A program made the position numbers and the translations under genes. 64,000 bases of DNA. Source: Haliclystus octoradiatus. Lineage: Eukaryota; Cnidaria; Staurozoa; Stauromedusae; Haliclystidae. Under the pieces are notes generated by a model. That model did no database searches. It was not told the origin of the DNA and was given only the letters and a program-made list of their open reading frames with translations. Below are positions 36,197 to 48,036 of the stretch, one piece after another (within the stretch, counting starts at the first letter, position 1; every line of letters starts with the position of its first letter). The DNA is taken from assembly GCA_916610825.1 (NCBI GenBank), contig OU744453.1, positions 13,219,751 through 13,283,750 of the forward strand, given 5' to 3'.

Positions 36197-38768
36197 ATGA
36201 AGTTGATAATTCTGTTTACGTTGTTTGGGCTCTTTTGCGTTGCCTTCTCAAGTAAGTTTCAAATTTGAGCCACTCTTATATTGATATTTGAGGAATTACT
36301 ATAAATGAAATGAATTATATTGCTCCTGAAATATATTTCGGATGTTTAATTAATTTCGAGAGATGTAGATATATAGGTCTCATCTCAAATTAGTTCAATA
36401 TTTATTGAGTCTATTAATTGCCTTGTTTATGGGCGTTTTGCGTTGCCTTCTCAAATAAGTTTTAGCTTTGAACCACTCTTGTTTTTATATTAAATGAATG
36501 ATTTTAAATAAAATAAATTATATTGCTCCTGAAATGTATTTCGGGTGTTTAATTAATTTCAAGAGATGTAGATATAGGTCCCATCTCAAATTAGTTCAAT
36601 ATTTATTGAGTCTATTAATTGCATTGTTTATGGGCGTTTTGCGTTGCCTTCTCAAATAAGTTTTAGCTTTGAACCACTCTTGTTTTTATATTAAATGAAT
36701 GATTTTAGATAAAATAAATTATATTGCACCTGGGATATGTTTTGGGTGCTTAATTAAAGATTTAGGTCTCGTCTCGAGATTATTTAAATATTTATTGAGC
36801 CTGTTTTTGATGGTGTTGTATTTTTATTTTTGTAGCTGAAGAGAAGGATGAAATTGAATTAGAAGATGTAGAAGAAGACCCAGGTTAGTGAAATTATTTG
36901 TAATTTTTAAATATCTTATTTATTTTTAGTTAAGAAGTTCACGTTCAATTTTATTTCTTTTGCCTAGCCTAGCCTGCTACCGTACTACGTACGCCTATAT
37001 ATTCCTAAACCTTCAATTTTGTTCTGAGTTCCATTATAAAAGTTATTTCGTTCGGGTAGTGTCTATTATGTATTTCCATTGATTTATGCCATTTAATTCA
37101 TTTTTGTACAAAATAAACTGCGCATCAATATGTAGGATAGACCATGCTGTTGTATTTTATCCTGATTTTATCTTGAATTATCATACTATCTGAATTGTAG
37201 TTATCCAATAGTGTATGAGGCATGTGCTGCTCTCGAATCCATATATACTCTGAATTTTATTTGTCTGTCTCTATCTTGGTGGTCTCAAAACCATAATATA
37301 TTCCGTTTGGAGAAAGTTTAATATCAATATATATTAAAACGAAGGCATGTCCGTTACAAAATCTAAGGAATTTAATACTACAGTATATGATTGTATAATC
37401 GGATTGTAACGGACTTTAATCTTTAGGAGTTGACTCTCTTGCAGTACTTTAACGCCGGGAAATTAACACCAGCTTTACATGGACGGAAAAGTATCTATGG
37501 TGCTTGCAGACGTCTGTATGGTGCCACTTCAGAAAACAATGAAGTACCCAAAAATGCTGGAAGTGCTACTCAAAAAGTTTAAATTGCCGGTAAAAAGTTC
37601 CAAAAACATAAAAACTGTTTTTGAAATTCGAGATTTTTTTCAAAATTCGTTAGAAAGTCTAAACAGAAGACCCAAGAAGCACCAAATCTGACATTTCCTA
37701 GATAATAAATGTATATATATACATTTATAATATAGACCTCAAAATAAGTCACATGCCCCCTAAAGCCGTCATAGGGGATTTACCCACTGGAACACGTAAT
37801 TTACTAGAACTTGGTAATATTAGGCATCAAAATGTTTATGTTCATTATTGCTTCATTTTTTTTAGCAGCGGAAGAGGATGATGAGCATGATCGAGGTAAA
37901 ATTACTATAATATCTGCTATTTATTTACCTTTACAACTTTTTGATATGTTTTCTTTCTACTAAAATACCAAATGACCTCAAACGAATGTACATGTGCTAT
38001 GCTAGGTCAATCTATTGATGTCTAACAATTACTTTCTGCGGTACTGTTTTGATTTTCCAAGGAAAAACCTGGGGATAAAATCTGCATCAATCGGCATATG
38101 TTTTTAAGTGAAATTAATGTTGTTTACCTCCCCTGAACCGTCCCTTGAGCACTAGATTTCGAAACTTTTCATTGTTTCTGTGATTGACAACTTCTTTATG
38201 GGTCTGTGCTGGCTATAAACAATTCTGTTACGATACACTTGTAAATTAATCGTGGTACCACAAACAATGAAAGTGTAGGGAAACTTCTACACCCCTACGA
38301 AATTACTTACAAATTTGACATTTTCTTAGTACGAGATCTCGTACATATTTTCTGTCAATGTTATTGCTTTATTATGTCTGAACGCATCAAAATAGCAATC
38401 ACGTTTGTTAATTTTGTGTGTTTCTTGTATGTTTCAACTAGAAAAAATATGTTATGCTGGTTCTTAATAATAAAATTACGTGCATACATTCTTCTGTTTA
38501 GCCATTAAATAATTACTCTTTTTTATTTGTAGAGGACCCACTGCTTGGATTTGGACGTCGTCGTCGTCGTCGTCGACGCTCTAGTAGACGCCGCCGTCGC
38601 CGCCGCTTTTTAGGTATGGGAGACACACCTACTGAAGTTGATGGAGATGAACTTGCTGACGAAGGAAACGTTGAAGATCAACATGATCCAAGTCCCTTTA
38701 TTGGTGGAATTTTTCATCTGCGTGGCATAGGCGGTGGACGCAGACGAAGATCCTTCGGAAAAAAATAA
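36197..38768 (+). CDS. Cationic peptide precursor B (two basic modules, GKK end)
   Basis: Exons 36197-36251, 36836-36883, 37866-37895 and 38533-38768, all introns phase 1, give 122 aa. Exon 1 is an 18-residue signal peptide (MKLIILFTLFGLFCVAFS). Exons 2 and 3 are acidic (TEEKDEIELEDVEEDP; AAEEDDEHDR). Exon 4 encodes FG, eight Arg, SS, seven Arg, FLG; then an acidic spacer (PTEVDGDELADEGN...); then FIGGIFHLRGIGGGRRRRSF and GKK. The precursor therefore holds two basic segments, each preceded by acidic sequence. The Arg run is coded by CGT/CGA/CGC repeats. The exon 3 acceptor is TAG-CAG, a tandem site that can add or drop one Ala. A TATATAT near 36044 may be the promoter core. Close paralogue of gene C. 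Function inferred as host defence; unproven. Confidence 0.85.
36228..36720 (+). repeat. Tandem ~202-bp units containing dead copies of the signal exon end
   Basis: The end of exon 1 ('tttgcgttgccttctcaa') and following intron recur at 36440 and 36641. In both copies the donor AAGTAAGT has become AAATAAGT, so only the first is a functional splice site. Gene C intron 1 has a single such repeat (48278). Confidence 0.85.
37452..37792. mobile_element. GGGGTAACTCC-family MITE in gene B intron 2
   Basis: Core words 'aagtacccaaaaatgctgga' and 'gccccctaaagccgtcatag' place it in the family; ends are worn. The same insertion is in gene C intron 2 (48885-49172), so it predates the duplication. Confidence 0.65.
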
Positions 38769-39068
38769 TTTCTCAATTTGGAAATTATCTAGAAAGCAGT
38801 TGATCTATTCCAGTTGAAGTTCAATTTTTGTATCCAATTTAATGTTTTAATAGATTGTGAATTTCCATTCAAATTGTTGTGGATACTTTGTATGCATGCT
38901 GTTTTCTCGGTTTTGAGTGTTGCTCAGAAGTATTTCTTGACTTGACATAGCCTCATTCCGTCCATGCCCTCGTTTCCATTCTGCGCTATACAATGAGGGT
39001 TAATTGATCAACAGTTTAGTAAAATTATATTTAAAATTATTAATGTTGTTTATAGAATTGACAATATA

Positions 39069-39300
39069 GAGGGCCATTTACACTGCAGCAAAACAGGCAC
39101 GGTACTCTTCCATTAACACCTGAGGTGTTAGCAAGAATGCGACCCCTGCTGGGTTTTTTCAGGGAGTTTACACTAGCCTCATTCCATCACGGCCATCATT
39201 ACCGCGCGGCGCTCCAGTGAGGGCCTAATAAAATGTAAGGTCAAAAAGTGTGCCAGAAACCAAAAAATCTGGTGTGCCCAATCACAGCGCACCTAGCTTG
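39069..39300. repeat. Two adjoining transposon end fragments
   Basis: 39069-39165 matches the end of the element at 54316 ('ggccatttacactgcagc', 'aggcacggtactc'). From 39173 ('tagcctcattccatcacgg') the sequence matches the left end of the element at 57451. The rest of both is missing. Confidence 0.65.
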
Positions 39301-40718
39301 ATGCCATGTACAAATGTAAATTTGCCACAGATATAAATAGATAGTTAGTTTTTTCTTAAGTTGTAATTAAATTTCATGTATTGTCCTTTTTTAAATATGT
39401 AATAAAATATCAATGTAAATATAATTTACTACCTTAAACAAATTTCCCGTTTATTGATTAATTGTGTATAATAAAAATGGATATATTAAAAAAAACAGAC
39501 AATAGACAACAAAATGGGATGAAAATGGATGATGAAGAAGATTATACTTTCTTAATATTGTGATTATTTATGTTTAATTAAGATGTTCGGTTAGTCAGAT
39601 TAATTTTAGTGTTTTCAGTTGCAATTCTCTGCTCAAACTCTTTTGTAAATTACATCCCAAAACATCCCACAAACACCCCGTTCTATCAAATATTATCTAT
39701 TGAAAGTAACAGCTACAGCTACAATGAAAATCGTAGTGAAATAAATCTCAAACCTTTTGAAATCTCCTGCCATCCCCCGTCTATAATTTCTCAATTTATT
39801 CAACAAAAGTTCAAGGCAACAAATTACCGAATCAAAAACCTATTCAAAAAGTCAACTGAAATGAAGCCAGAGGATTTGTAGCAATCCGCATCAATTTAGT
39901 AATATATTTCCGATAATTCATTTTTTTCCACACTCGGAACGACAGTCGGGTTGACATAAAGATTCGTATCTCGTTTCGATCGGAATCGAAAGTTTTTAAT
40001 TTCCAAGTCAGCTACGCCCACACCCTCAGACCACCTTTTCTGCTCGAAAATGGGGTATAACCGTATACTGTATTCAACACTAAATATCCCCGCGTATACG
40101 CGCGTAAATTGAAATTTTCACCATTCTTCATGATTTAGCTTGAAGCTAAAACTACCCGAATCTGGTTTGAAATTTGTTCGTGTAATATGCACTTCAAGAG
40201 AACTAGAATGCAAATAATGCGATTAACGATTGGGTTTAATTCTTTTCACAACTGAAATTATCTTACAATGATTCCGATTGGCTGTACTACATTATCACGT
40301 TGAAACAAAACTGATTTCATTATAGACAATTAGAATTACAAATTATTAACCCTTACAATTAATTTGCTAGCTTGTAATTAAAACTGATAAGAAACGTAGT
40401 AACATGTAAATGATGCAAACAAGGTGATGATTGATCTGGTAGCTCTGGCTAAAATGGGTTGCATAAGTCGACAGTTCTTGTTTGAGTTATACACATGCAA
40501 ATTGGTCAGGTTATCCATGAGATAGATTTTTCGAAACACTTAAAATTATAAACAGAATTGACAAGTCTCTTAGCAGAAAGTTTGAGATTTATAATTTTCA
40601 AGTTACATGTCAGCAAGTGATAGTACAAAATGTTACACTTTTTCATTTTTTAAGAATTAGCAGTAATCATAAATAGATATTATCAAAAAATGTGAAAATA
40701 GAATGCTCTTTATCTCTT
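39301..40718. other. Intergenic between convergent genes B and D
   Basis: AATAAA at 39401 may serve gene B. The 90-codon frame at 39609-39881 has no signal or motif. The words around 40120 ('caccattcttcatgattta') recur near 52450 in the centre of the large foldback element. No gene recognised. Confidence 0.4.
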
Positions 40719-43700
40719 TCAGCCTCGACCACCAGAGCGAGAACGAGAACGAGCTTCTACACCTACGCCCCGGCGGCGAAGGAGATGACTACGACGACGA
40801 ACCATAGGATTTCTTCGACGCTGATGTATACGAGCTTCACTTGCATCAGCTGAAAAAGCAACAATAGAGAATTAAACGAATTATGTATAGTGGTCTAGAA
40901 TTATGTATAGTGGTCTAACGTTGTAGTTATTCTTTCATCTAACGTCTATTGATCATTTCCTATAAATCTATTCATATGTAGAATTTATAGACGTAAATGT
41001 GGGATTCATTTCAAAATTGAAGCAGTAATCCTTTGTCGGGGGGAGGGGGGGTGGATAATTACAGTTTCATATTGGGGTACCACTTTGAAAAACACCAAAG
41101 TACCCAAAAACTTCACAAAAATCACGTCAGTTTTTAATTTTTGCTGATAGGAGACAATAAAATATGGCAATTAGGACTATAAATCGTAATTACACTTATA
41201 TGATTGAATATATATATAAATGCATTAATCTTCATTCTTGCTTAGTCATTTCACGACATATTAATGTTTGTCAGTGGATAGTACTTTGAACAAATCCGCA
41301 TCATAAAAAATTAATTTTCAGCTTATAGATCCATTTTGATACGTCTGCCTCTCCCAATTGGACAATTCCAAATCATAGTTATATTCCGAACGTGCATTTT
41401 TAATAATTTACATTTAATTTTGTGGAACATCATTATAGTTATTGAAATTACTTTTAGAAATTTGATGGTTATGTGTATTTGCCATTTTTTTTTTAGAAAA
41501 TGACAAAACAACAGACTATTATAAAGTAATGTCTTCATGGGAACGTTTGAAATACGGAATACGGAAGGAAATCTACGGACAATTTTAAAACTATATATAG
41601 AGATCTGAAGTTGTATTTTGCATTTCCATAACCCATGTTGTATGGATATATATCATTTTAAGTAATAGATTTTTAGATTCAGTGAATATCGTATTAACAT
41701 CCTGCAAATGTTTTTTGCTAGTGTTTTTTTGTTGCGACATACGTTTTCTAAGATTGCTAAGTTGTAAGTGTTTTTTTTTTAATACGAAGTATAATGTAAA
41801 CAGTGTTTGCACAGAGCTGTCAATATTTCGACCAAGAATAGCTACTGTTTTACAACAATCAGAGTACGTAGGTCCTGTTTACAAGGAAGGCAAGTTACCC
41901 GGGTTGGCGAGTTACTTGCCTTACCGAGTTAAATGTGTTGTGTGTTTACAAGTAAACTTTAGTGATTTAGTTATCAGACATGGTTCTGATCTAAGAGTTT
42001 ATAGGATGTAGCTTTATTCACTTAAGAGTTAATGTGTTTATACCTATTCCTAAAGAAGATATCCGCCCTCAACCATTTCTAGGAAATAGCCTCCCATGCG
42101 GTAGGCTCTAGCGTTGTTTCGTTTTCATATATAGATTTAATCAGATCAAATATAGGATTTGGTACTGTAGGCATACTATTTGGCGTTTAAAGCATTCATA
42201 AAACCAAATGTGGGAATAAGAATGACCACATTTGACGTATTATTAGTAATGCAACTCACCAAAGTCTTCAAAATTGAAACCAGTGGGAGCTAAAGATAAA
42301 AAAGAAACATTTAATGATCTATAGAGGCTTCATTGAACAGAAAAGTCAAAACAGTCAGATACCTTTACGATTGATAGATGGAGCTTTATTTTAACAGTTG
42401 AAGCTTTACCCTAAACATTATTGACGTCACCTCTCAAGCATTTCGCTTTCTAAGAGTAAAGGTAAGGGAGTTTTTTTTTAATTCTTGTCCAATTATTCAT
42501 GTCCATATATGTAACAATTATCTTCAACTGTTGGTAATTGATCAGGACAGTTGGGAGAAATTTCAGGCCTAATGGAATCTCCTAAAAACATGGCACAAAA
42601 ATTTTCCTCGGCGCTACGCTCGCGAAATATTGCAATGATCACTTTACGTGGATGTACAATTTAAACACGCATGGCAAAACTTTCTGCGGCTGATTCATTT
42701 ACGGACGGATACTACTCATCAACTTTCTTTCAATTTACTGTTAACATATTTTGATCGGACTCCGATGAAGTCGCCAAATCTATTGCTCGATACCCCCCTC
42801 CCTCAAAGAAAATTTCTCGGGATTGCCTTGAGTATAGCATTCTTGTTTGAGGGACGCAAGATTACATGATTAATCATTTAACAAATTACAAACAACTTAT
42901 GCTATGCTCTTATATATAAATTCATTATAGAAACTTAATGTTCATGTGCTATAGCCGAATTAGATAATAGTATTCAATAGTAATTGCACTGCAACTCAGA
43001 TATAGATGAATGAAGAAAAAATAAATTAGGGATATCAGAAATAAAACTTGAAATTAAGATAAAGTACAAACATTGCAGTTATTGATGGAGCATCGGCTAT
43101 AATAATGATCAGATAATTAAATAGGACCGATGTCAATTGACCGATGGATTATCTTCAAAACGCATATCAAACATCGATTGTATTACAGATATAATTACTA
43201 TACTCACGTTTCTCCAAGGCCATACTCTCCAATTCATCTTCATCAAATTCATCTTCACTTTCCTCATCAGGGTCGAATCCTATAGACGTTTAATGGTAAA
43301 GGTTTTATAGATAGTAATTTACGTTTTGTCAATTGTTACACATGTCATTGTTATCAAGATGATATAATGAGAACTAAGAAAGTGCAACTCAAATTTGCGT
43401 TTTCAAGAGTTTTAAAAAGTTCATAACATTGATTTTACATTTTATCTTACGTTTACGAAAATAATCCAACTAAACTGTAATTAACATCTTCAAATATTAT
43501 TCAAATCTAAAAACTACTTCTAATTCGGCCGATATCAGTATACGGTATACCATCCTCAATGATATGATTTTGTTGACCTCATTTACGACATTTTCAAAAG
43601 AAAGTATCATTATTGTCCCCACTATTGCGTGATTAGAATTACTCAAATGAGGGGTTTTCAGCATTTCGGATGCCGCATACTGGGAAGTTGGGAAAACATT

Positions 43701-43953
43701 TTTTTTTCAATATTTTTTCATAGTAAGGATTTTCGTGAATGATATTTTTGACATGTCTCTGTTGCATAAGGATGCCCCCCGAGTCTATATTACTTTTCTT
43801 TGCGAATAAAACTTCACATCTGGACTTAATAAGAACATAATGATATTTTAGATGACCGATTTCGTCTATCAATAAACAATACTTCGACTTACTTGCAGAC
43901 TCGGAGACAACAGCAATTGCTAGGAAAGTGAATATCAGCCAAGTTAAATTCAT
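40719..43953 (-). CDS. Cationic peptide precursor D
   Basis: Minus-strand exons 43893-43953, 43208-43279, 42260-42289 and 40719-40849, all phase 1, give 97 aa. Exon 1 is a ~20-residue signal peptide (MNLTWLIFTFLAIAVVSESA). Exon 2 is very acidic (DPDEESEDEFDEDELES). Exon 3 is short (PPTGFNFEDF). Exon 4 is basic (RIHQRRRNPMVRRRSHLLRR, then a GVGV turn and RSRSRSGGRG). It ends in Gly rather than GKK; a terminal Gly could itself be an amide donor. An acceptor touches the ATG and a donor at 44122 (AACT|gtaagt) marks a likely untranslated first exon, the same arrangement as gene A. I infer that A and D are paralogues. The ATG-proximal exon also reads as part of a longer unspliced frame, which is not real. 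Confidence 0.8.
41036..41122. repeat. Truncated GGGGTAACTCC-family MITE
   Basis: Words 'gggggagggggggtggat' and 'aaagtacccaaaaacttc' only; it lies in gene D intron 3. Confidence 0.5.
41872..41951. repeat. Truncated Harbinger-type MITE
   Basis: 'ggtcctgtttacaaggaagg' and 'gttacccgggttggcgagtt' match the end of the 17652 element. The other end is absent. Confidence 0.65.
42745..42840. repeat. Fragment related to the hAT-type MITE at 24401
   Basis: 'gactccgatgaagtcgccaa' and 'tacccccctccctcaaa' match 24420-24475 in reverse orientation. It lies in gene D intron 2. Confidence 0.6.
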
Positions 43954-45811
43954 CTGAAATTTGAAATAAATTTCTTATGTTAACAACCTTGAAAATACAG
44001 AATGTGTGAAAAAATCAATAAAAATAAAGAAATATATTAAAGAAATGTAATTAACAAGAATATAGCTTGAATTGTTCAAATCAAAGTTCAAATTATTGAT
44101 GCTAACATCTAAATAACTTACAGTTGGAAATGTGTTATGCACGACCAAGAAGTTTTATCACCACCAGATAGAATCTAATTTTATTTTATTATCAAAAGAC
44201 GAAAAGCATGCTTGACATGACAGGAACAATTTGGTACATGACAACGTAGCAGTAATGTCCTCAATGAATGCCGTCATAATGCATTTATTTGTTAAGATTT
44301 CCAAAGCCGTTTTCTCGAATAGGTGTTGATATTCAAATTGTTGGCAATGAGCGAGTATACTATAAATTGTTTGTTCGTTTGCTTGTTTAATGCATGTCTC
44401 TTATCAAAGTTAAAAGATCTATTCTAGTAATTTTGCCGGGAATTTTGCTTTTATTAATTATTCTATTAATTAACTATTCAACGGCACATATAAGTGGATG
44501 TACATCCATGTGTGCTCGCGTCATATTTGACAAAATACATACATACATATTGACCATTTAAAAAAAATTAAATTTCAAGATGACTGACTGATGGGCTGAC
44601 TGGGGATTTGATGTCTGGCTCCCCCCAGTTGGGACAAATTAGTATAATTATTATCAATTAATTATTGAACCAACTGACCAATTATGATCAAATTATTGGA
44701 ATTCGAATTTATATATAAATTCTTTACTGTAGAGCAGTTACTTCGGTTTTGAAAATTTGTTTATGTTTTTATTTTCATCATCTTTATTTCTATTCAGAAA
44801 TCTGACAAGCTACAAGCTTTTATTCAACATGACGGACTCTCATACCTTTAATTTAGATTAGTTTTAGTTGCACAAGTAACCGTCACATTTATAATTGCGT
44901 GATCATTAATATAACGTAATGATCAAATCATGGGCTATCGAACACTATATCAAATTTGATGATGTTGAGAATTCAGGGGGCTAGAATCTTTCGGGCCCCC
45001 ACCAGTACAATGCTTATAAACTCTTTAATTCACCAAACGCTGCTATTGTTCTCCCTACATGGAATGTGAGATCACAGCTTGAAACAGACGGGAAGGCTTC
45101 GATATTTGCGGTCAAACCCTTCTTACTTAAAAAGCATATAAAATCGAACAGGAATATAATTTACACTATCAACTTGATATGATGCTACGGTAAAAAAACT
45201 AGGAATCTAAATTTATTAAAATTTTTCCAAAATCAACCGAAATGACTAATGACTTTTGTAACTAACTAATGACTTTGGCATTGGTTGTTTTGCAAACCCC
45301 GGGGGTGCATGCTGGCAGTTCAAAATAAAATGTTGAAAATTAACCGTAAATAAAATTCCATTTAATTGAACTTGAATAATTACTTTAATATAGATTGAGC
45401 TCTTTCTAAATTCAAATGTTTTAGTAATCGATGATAATTGATGATTATATCAGTGCTAGTAATTAGCAATCTGCATATGTGGAATCATGCCCAAAATAAA
45501 TACAGACTGAGAATGAATGACAAGCTCAACGCTCGTTTTTGATGAGTTTCGATGACGTATCGAAATTACATAGAGGACGGCTTGGTCGCAGTTGTCAGTT
45601 TTAACAACCACATCTTATTCTAACGCCCCGACGCTTCGATGCAGCGAAGAAGGCAATGCCGTATACAAAATGCTAGGCAGCATTTCTTCTTTCTTGCATT
45701 GTGAGCCTATATTCCTACATTATTATGCGGTAAATTGTCCTGCAAATATCAGGTCCACAAATATCTGACTGTCGGCACAGCATGAAGATTGCAAGCAATT
45801 GAACGAGTGCT

Positions 45812-47498
45812 CTATGGTGGCCCATCGTTGCCATAGCGTTTTTTTTGGAAAAAAATTTACGCCATGGCCCATTGTTGCCATAGTAAAAAAAATTTTTACC
45901 ACGTGGCCCATCGTTGCCATAGTATAATATTTTTAAATGATGGCCCATCGTTGCCATAGCAAAAAAATTTTTACCACGTGGTCCATCGTTGCCATAGTAT
46001 AATATTTTTATATGATGGCCCATCGTTGCCATAGTATAATATTTTCACTATTTTCATAAAATTTTATTTTCCGAAATCTTATTTTATAGCCATTGGATAT
46101 AGCAATATTTATATATATATTACAATATAGCCAATAATAATATATTCTACAATGTTGCAAACAACTCGAAAAATGACAAAACTACTACTACTACTACTAA
46201 CTCGAAAAATGAGTCAGAAACAGCATATAAAAGGCCAGAATTCTAGCCCAGAATGAATATTTACTTTATTATTGATTCATTAGCGATCGACTTCGGACGT
46301 TTTTATTCTTCGTACAAGTTGCTACTTGACACACTGTTAAACAGTAGGGTATAGCTCCAACAACTGCTTGCCAATATATCAATATTTTCCACAAATAATA
46401 ACTGTTTCAAGCAGTATGCATTACAGCATTAGCAAAAATTTACAAACTTTCATAACAAATCAAGTAATGAAATTAGCCTTATTGAAGATTAATCAAAGAT
46501 ATCAAAGTACCGTCTCGTTACTCCAGAGTTAACCCTTAAAGTTTTTGCTATGCCAGCGCTCAACGTAGCTAGCTACAACAATTTTTCTTTAACAATTTAA
46601 CTTATTATCTTAAAATTGATATATTGACAAGTGACAACCTTTCGAGCCTGGAGTTCCACCCTACTGTTTTAACAGTCTGTCATAGCTAGACCTAGACCTG
46701 TTGAACAGACATAAGTATATGTGAATTATTATTTCCTGTGAAACAATATAATTGATTAATTGTAACTAGACTATTGAAATATTTAGGTTGGACATATCCA
46801 AATCCAAACGTGAATTTGCGAATGTAAGATAATGATGATTGATGACGATGATTTCAGAACTCTCCTGAGAATTATAATTACATATTATTCTTTGACTCCC
46901 GATAATTAGTGATCGTAAGTGTATGCATCATTTACATTGTATACTGCATAGCCAAATAAACCATATCATTTACTATACTTCTGTTTAACTTGTACTACAC
47001 ATTCCCATGTTTTTTAGTTATATTGTATACCATATTACATTAAAGATATGAAATAGTGCTCAATCTCAATGTCAGCATTTGACAGAGCTAAATATAACAG
47101 AAGGAATCAAAGACAAAACATGCACAACATGGCACAGCGTTTTAAATAAAAAAATAACTTAACAATAAACATTTAATTTATGAAAAAGTAAAACAATTTA
47201 CTATGGCAACGATGGGCCATCATTCAAAAATATTATACTATGGCAACAATGGGCCACGTGGTAAAAATATTTTTGCGATGGCAACGATGGGCCATCATTT
47301 AAAAATATTATACTATAGCAGCTATGGGCCACGTGGTAAATTTTTTTTGCTACGGCAACGATGGGCCATCATTTAAAAATATTATACTATGGCAACGATG
47401 GGCCACGTGGTAAAATTTATTTTACTATGGCAACAATGGGCCATGGTGTAAAAAATTTTTACAAAAAAAAACGCTATGGCAACGATGGGCCACCATAG
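45812..47498. mobile_element. Foldback element with tandem GGCAACGATGGGCCA units
   Basis: Both ends (CTATGGTGGCCC / complement) lead into arms of ~250-300 bp made of tandem ~47-bp units with the word 'atggcccatcgttgccatag'. Copy 1 of the duplication has the uninterrupted sequence (35424, 'acgacagctcctaggg'), proving insertion. The flanks show TGCT to GTGCTC as duplication, 4-6 bp depending on where the end is placed. No transposase is present, and the open frames across the units are artefacts. Confidence 0.85.
46328..46681. mobile_element. Nested element with ~32-bp inverted ends
   Basis: 'gacacactgttaaacagtag' and, at the other end, the complement of 'gacagactgttaaaacagta' form imperfect inverted repeats inside the foldback element. 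No coding content seen. Confidence 0.55.
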
Positions 47499-48036
47499 TG
47501 CTCCTAGGGTTTACCTATTACACCCATCTATTCACGAGTATATATGCTATTATCAATGAGTATACCGACTAGACAAACGCTACACCTATAGATCAAACTA
47601 ATAATTCAAAATTTAATACAAATATTACAAAATTAAATGCTACAGTAATTGATACTGTTTCATATTTCACATGGATAAAATATATATGCTTCATTAGATC
47701 CCAGGCTAAATATTTACTCGTATTTCATACATGTACATCCCTAAAAGGGGGCTAAAAGGGGGCATCTGGAGGCGTTGATGTTTTCTTGCATACATCCGTA
47801 AAATAAAAATGTTCCTGTTTTTTTTCTAACAAAGTGTGACACCAGCAGCGCAAATACAACTTCTTCCTTCATGACGGAATACACATACACTTGCTAAAAC
47901 CCAATTCAATACATGAATCAAAAACTAGACATTTCAAGCTGTGTTAACTTCTTCCTGTGTAGTAGCTATAAAACTCATTCCCCACGAACAATATTCACAA
48001 TTTCCTTGTTGTGGAGATTGATAACTAAAATCAGAA

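Larger units (their letters stand above)
34130..39060 (+). repeat. Segmental duplication, copy 1 (carries gene B)
   Basis: Sequence from 'gtcaaatttgacaaaataca' through the gene B 3' flank ('tgttgtttatagaattgaca') matches 44.5-50.3 kb plus 55.39-55.48 kb. Copy 1 lacks the two foldback elements of copy 2 and so shows their empty sites; it has its own 117-bp MITE at 34693. Confidence 0.85.

Noticed and set aside
39609..39881. 90-codon plus-strand frame as a fifth peptide gene
   Set aside because: No signal peptide, no acidic/basic segmentation, no splice signals matching the family.
45715..46032. 105-codon frame with repeated MATMGHH units
   Set aside because: It reads through the tandem arms of the foldback element on the non-coding side; no start or splice context.
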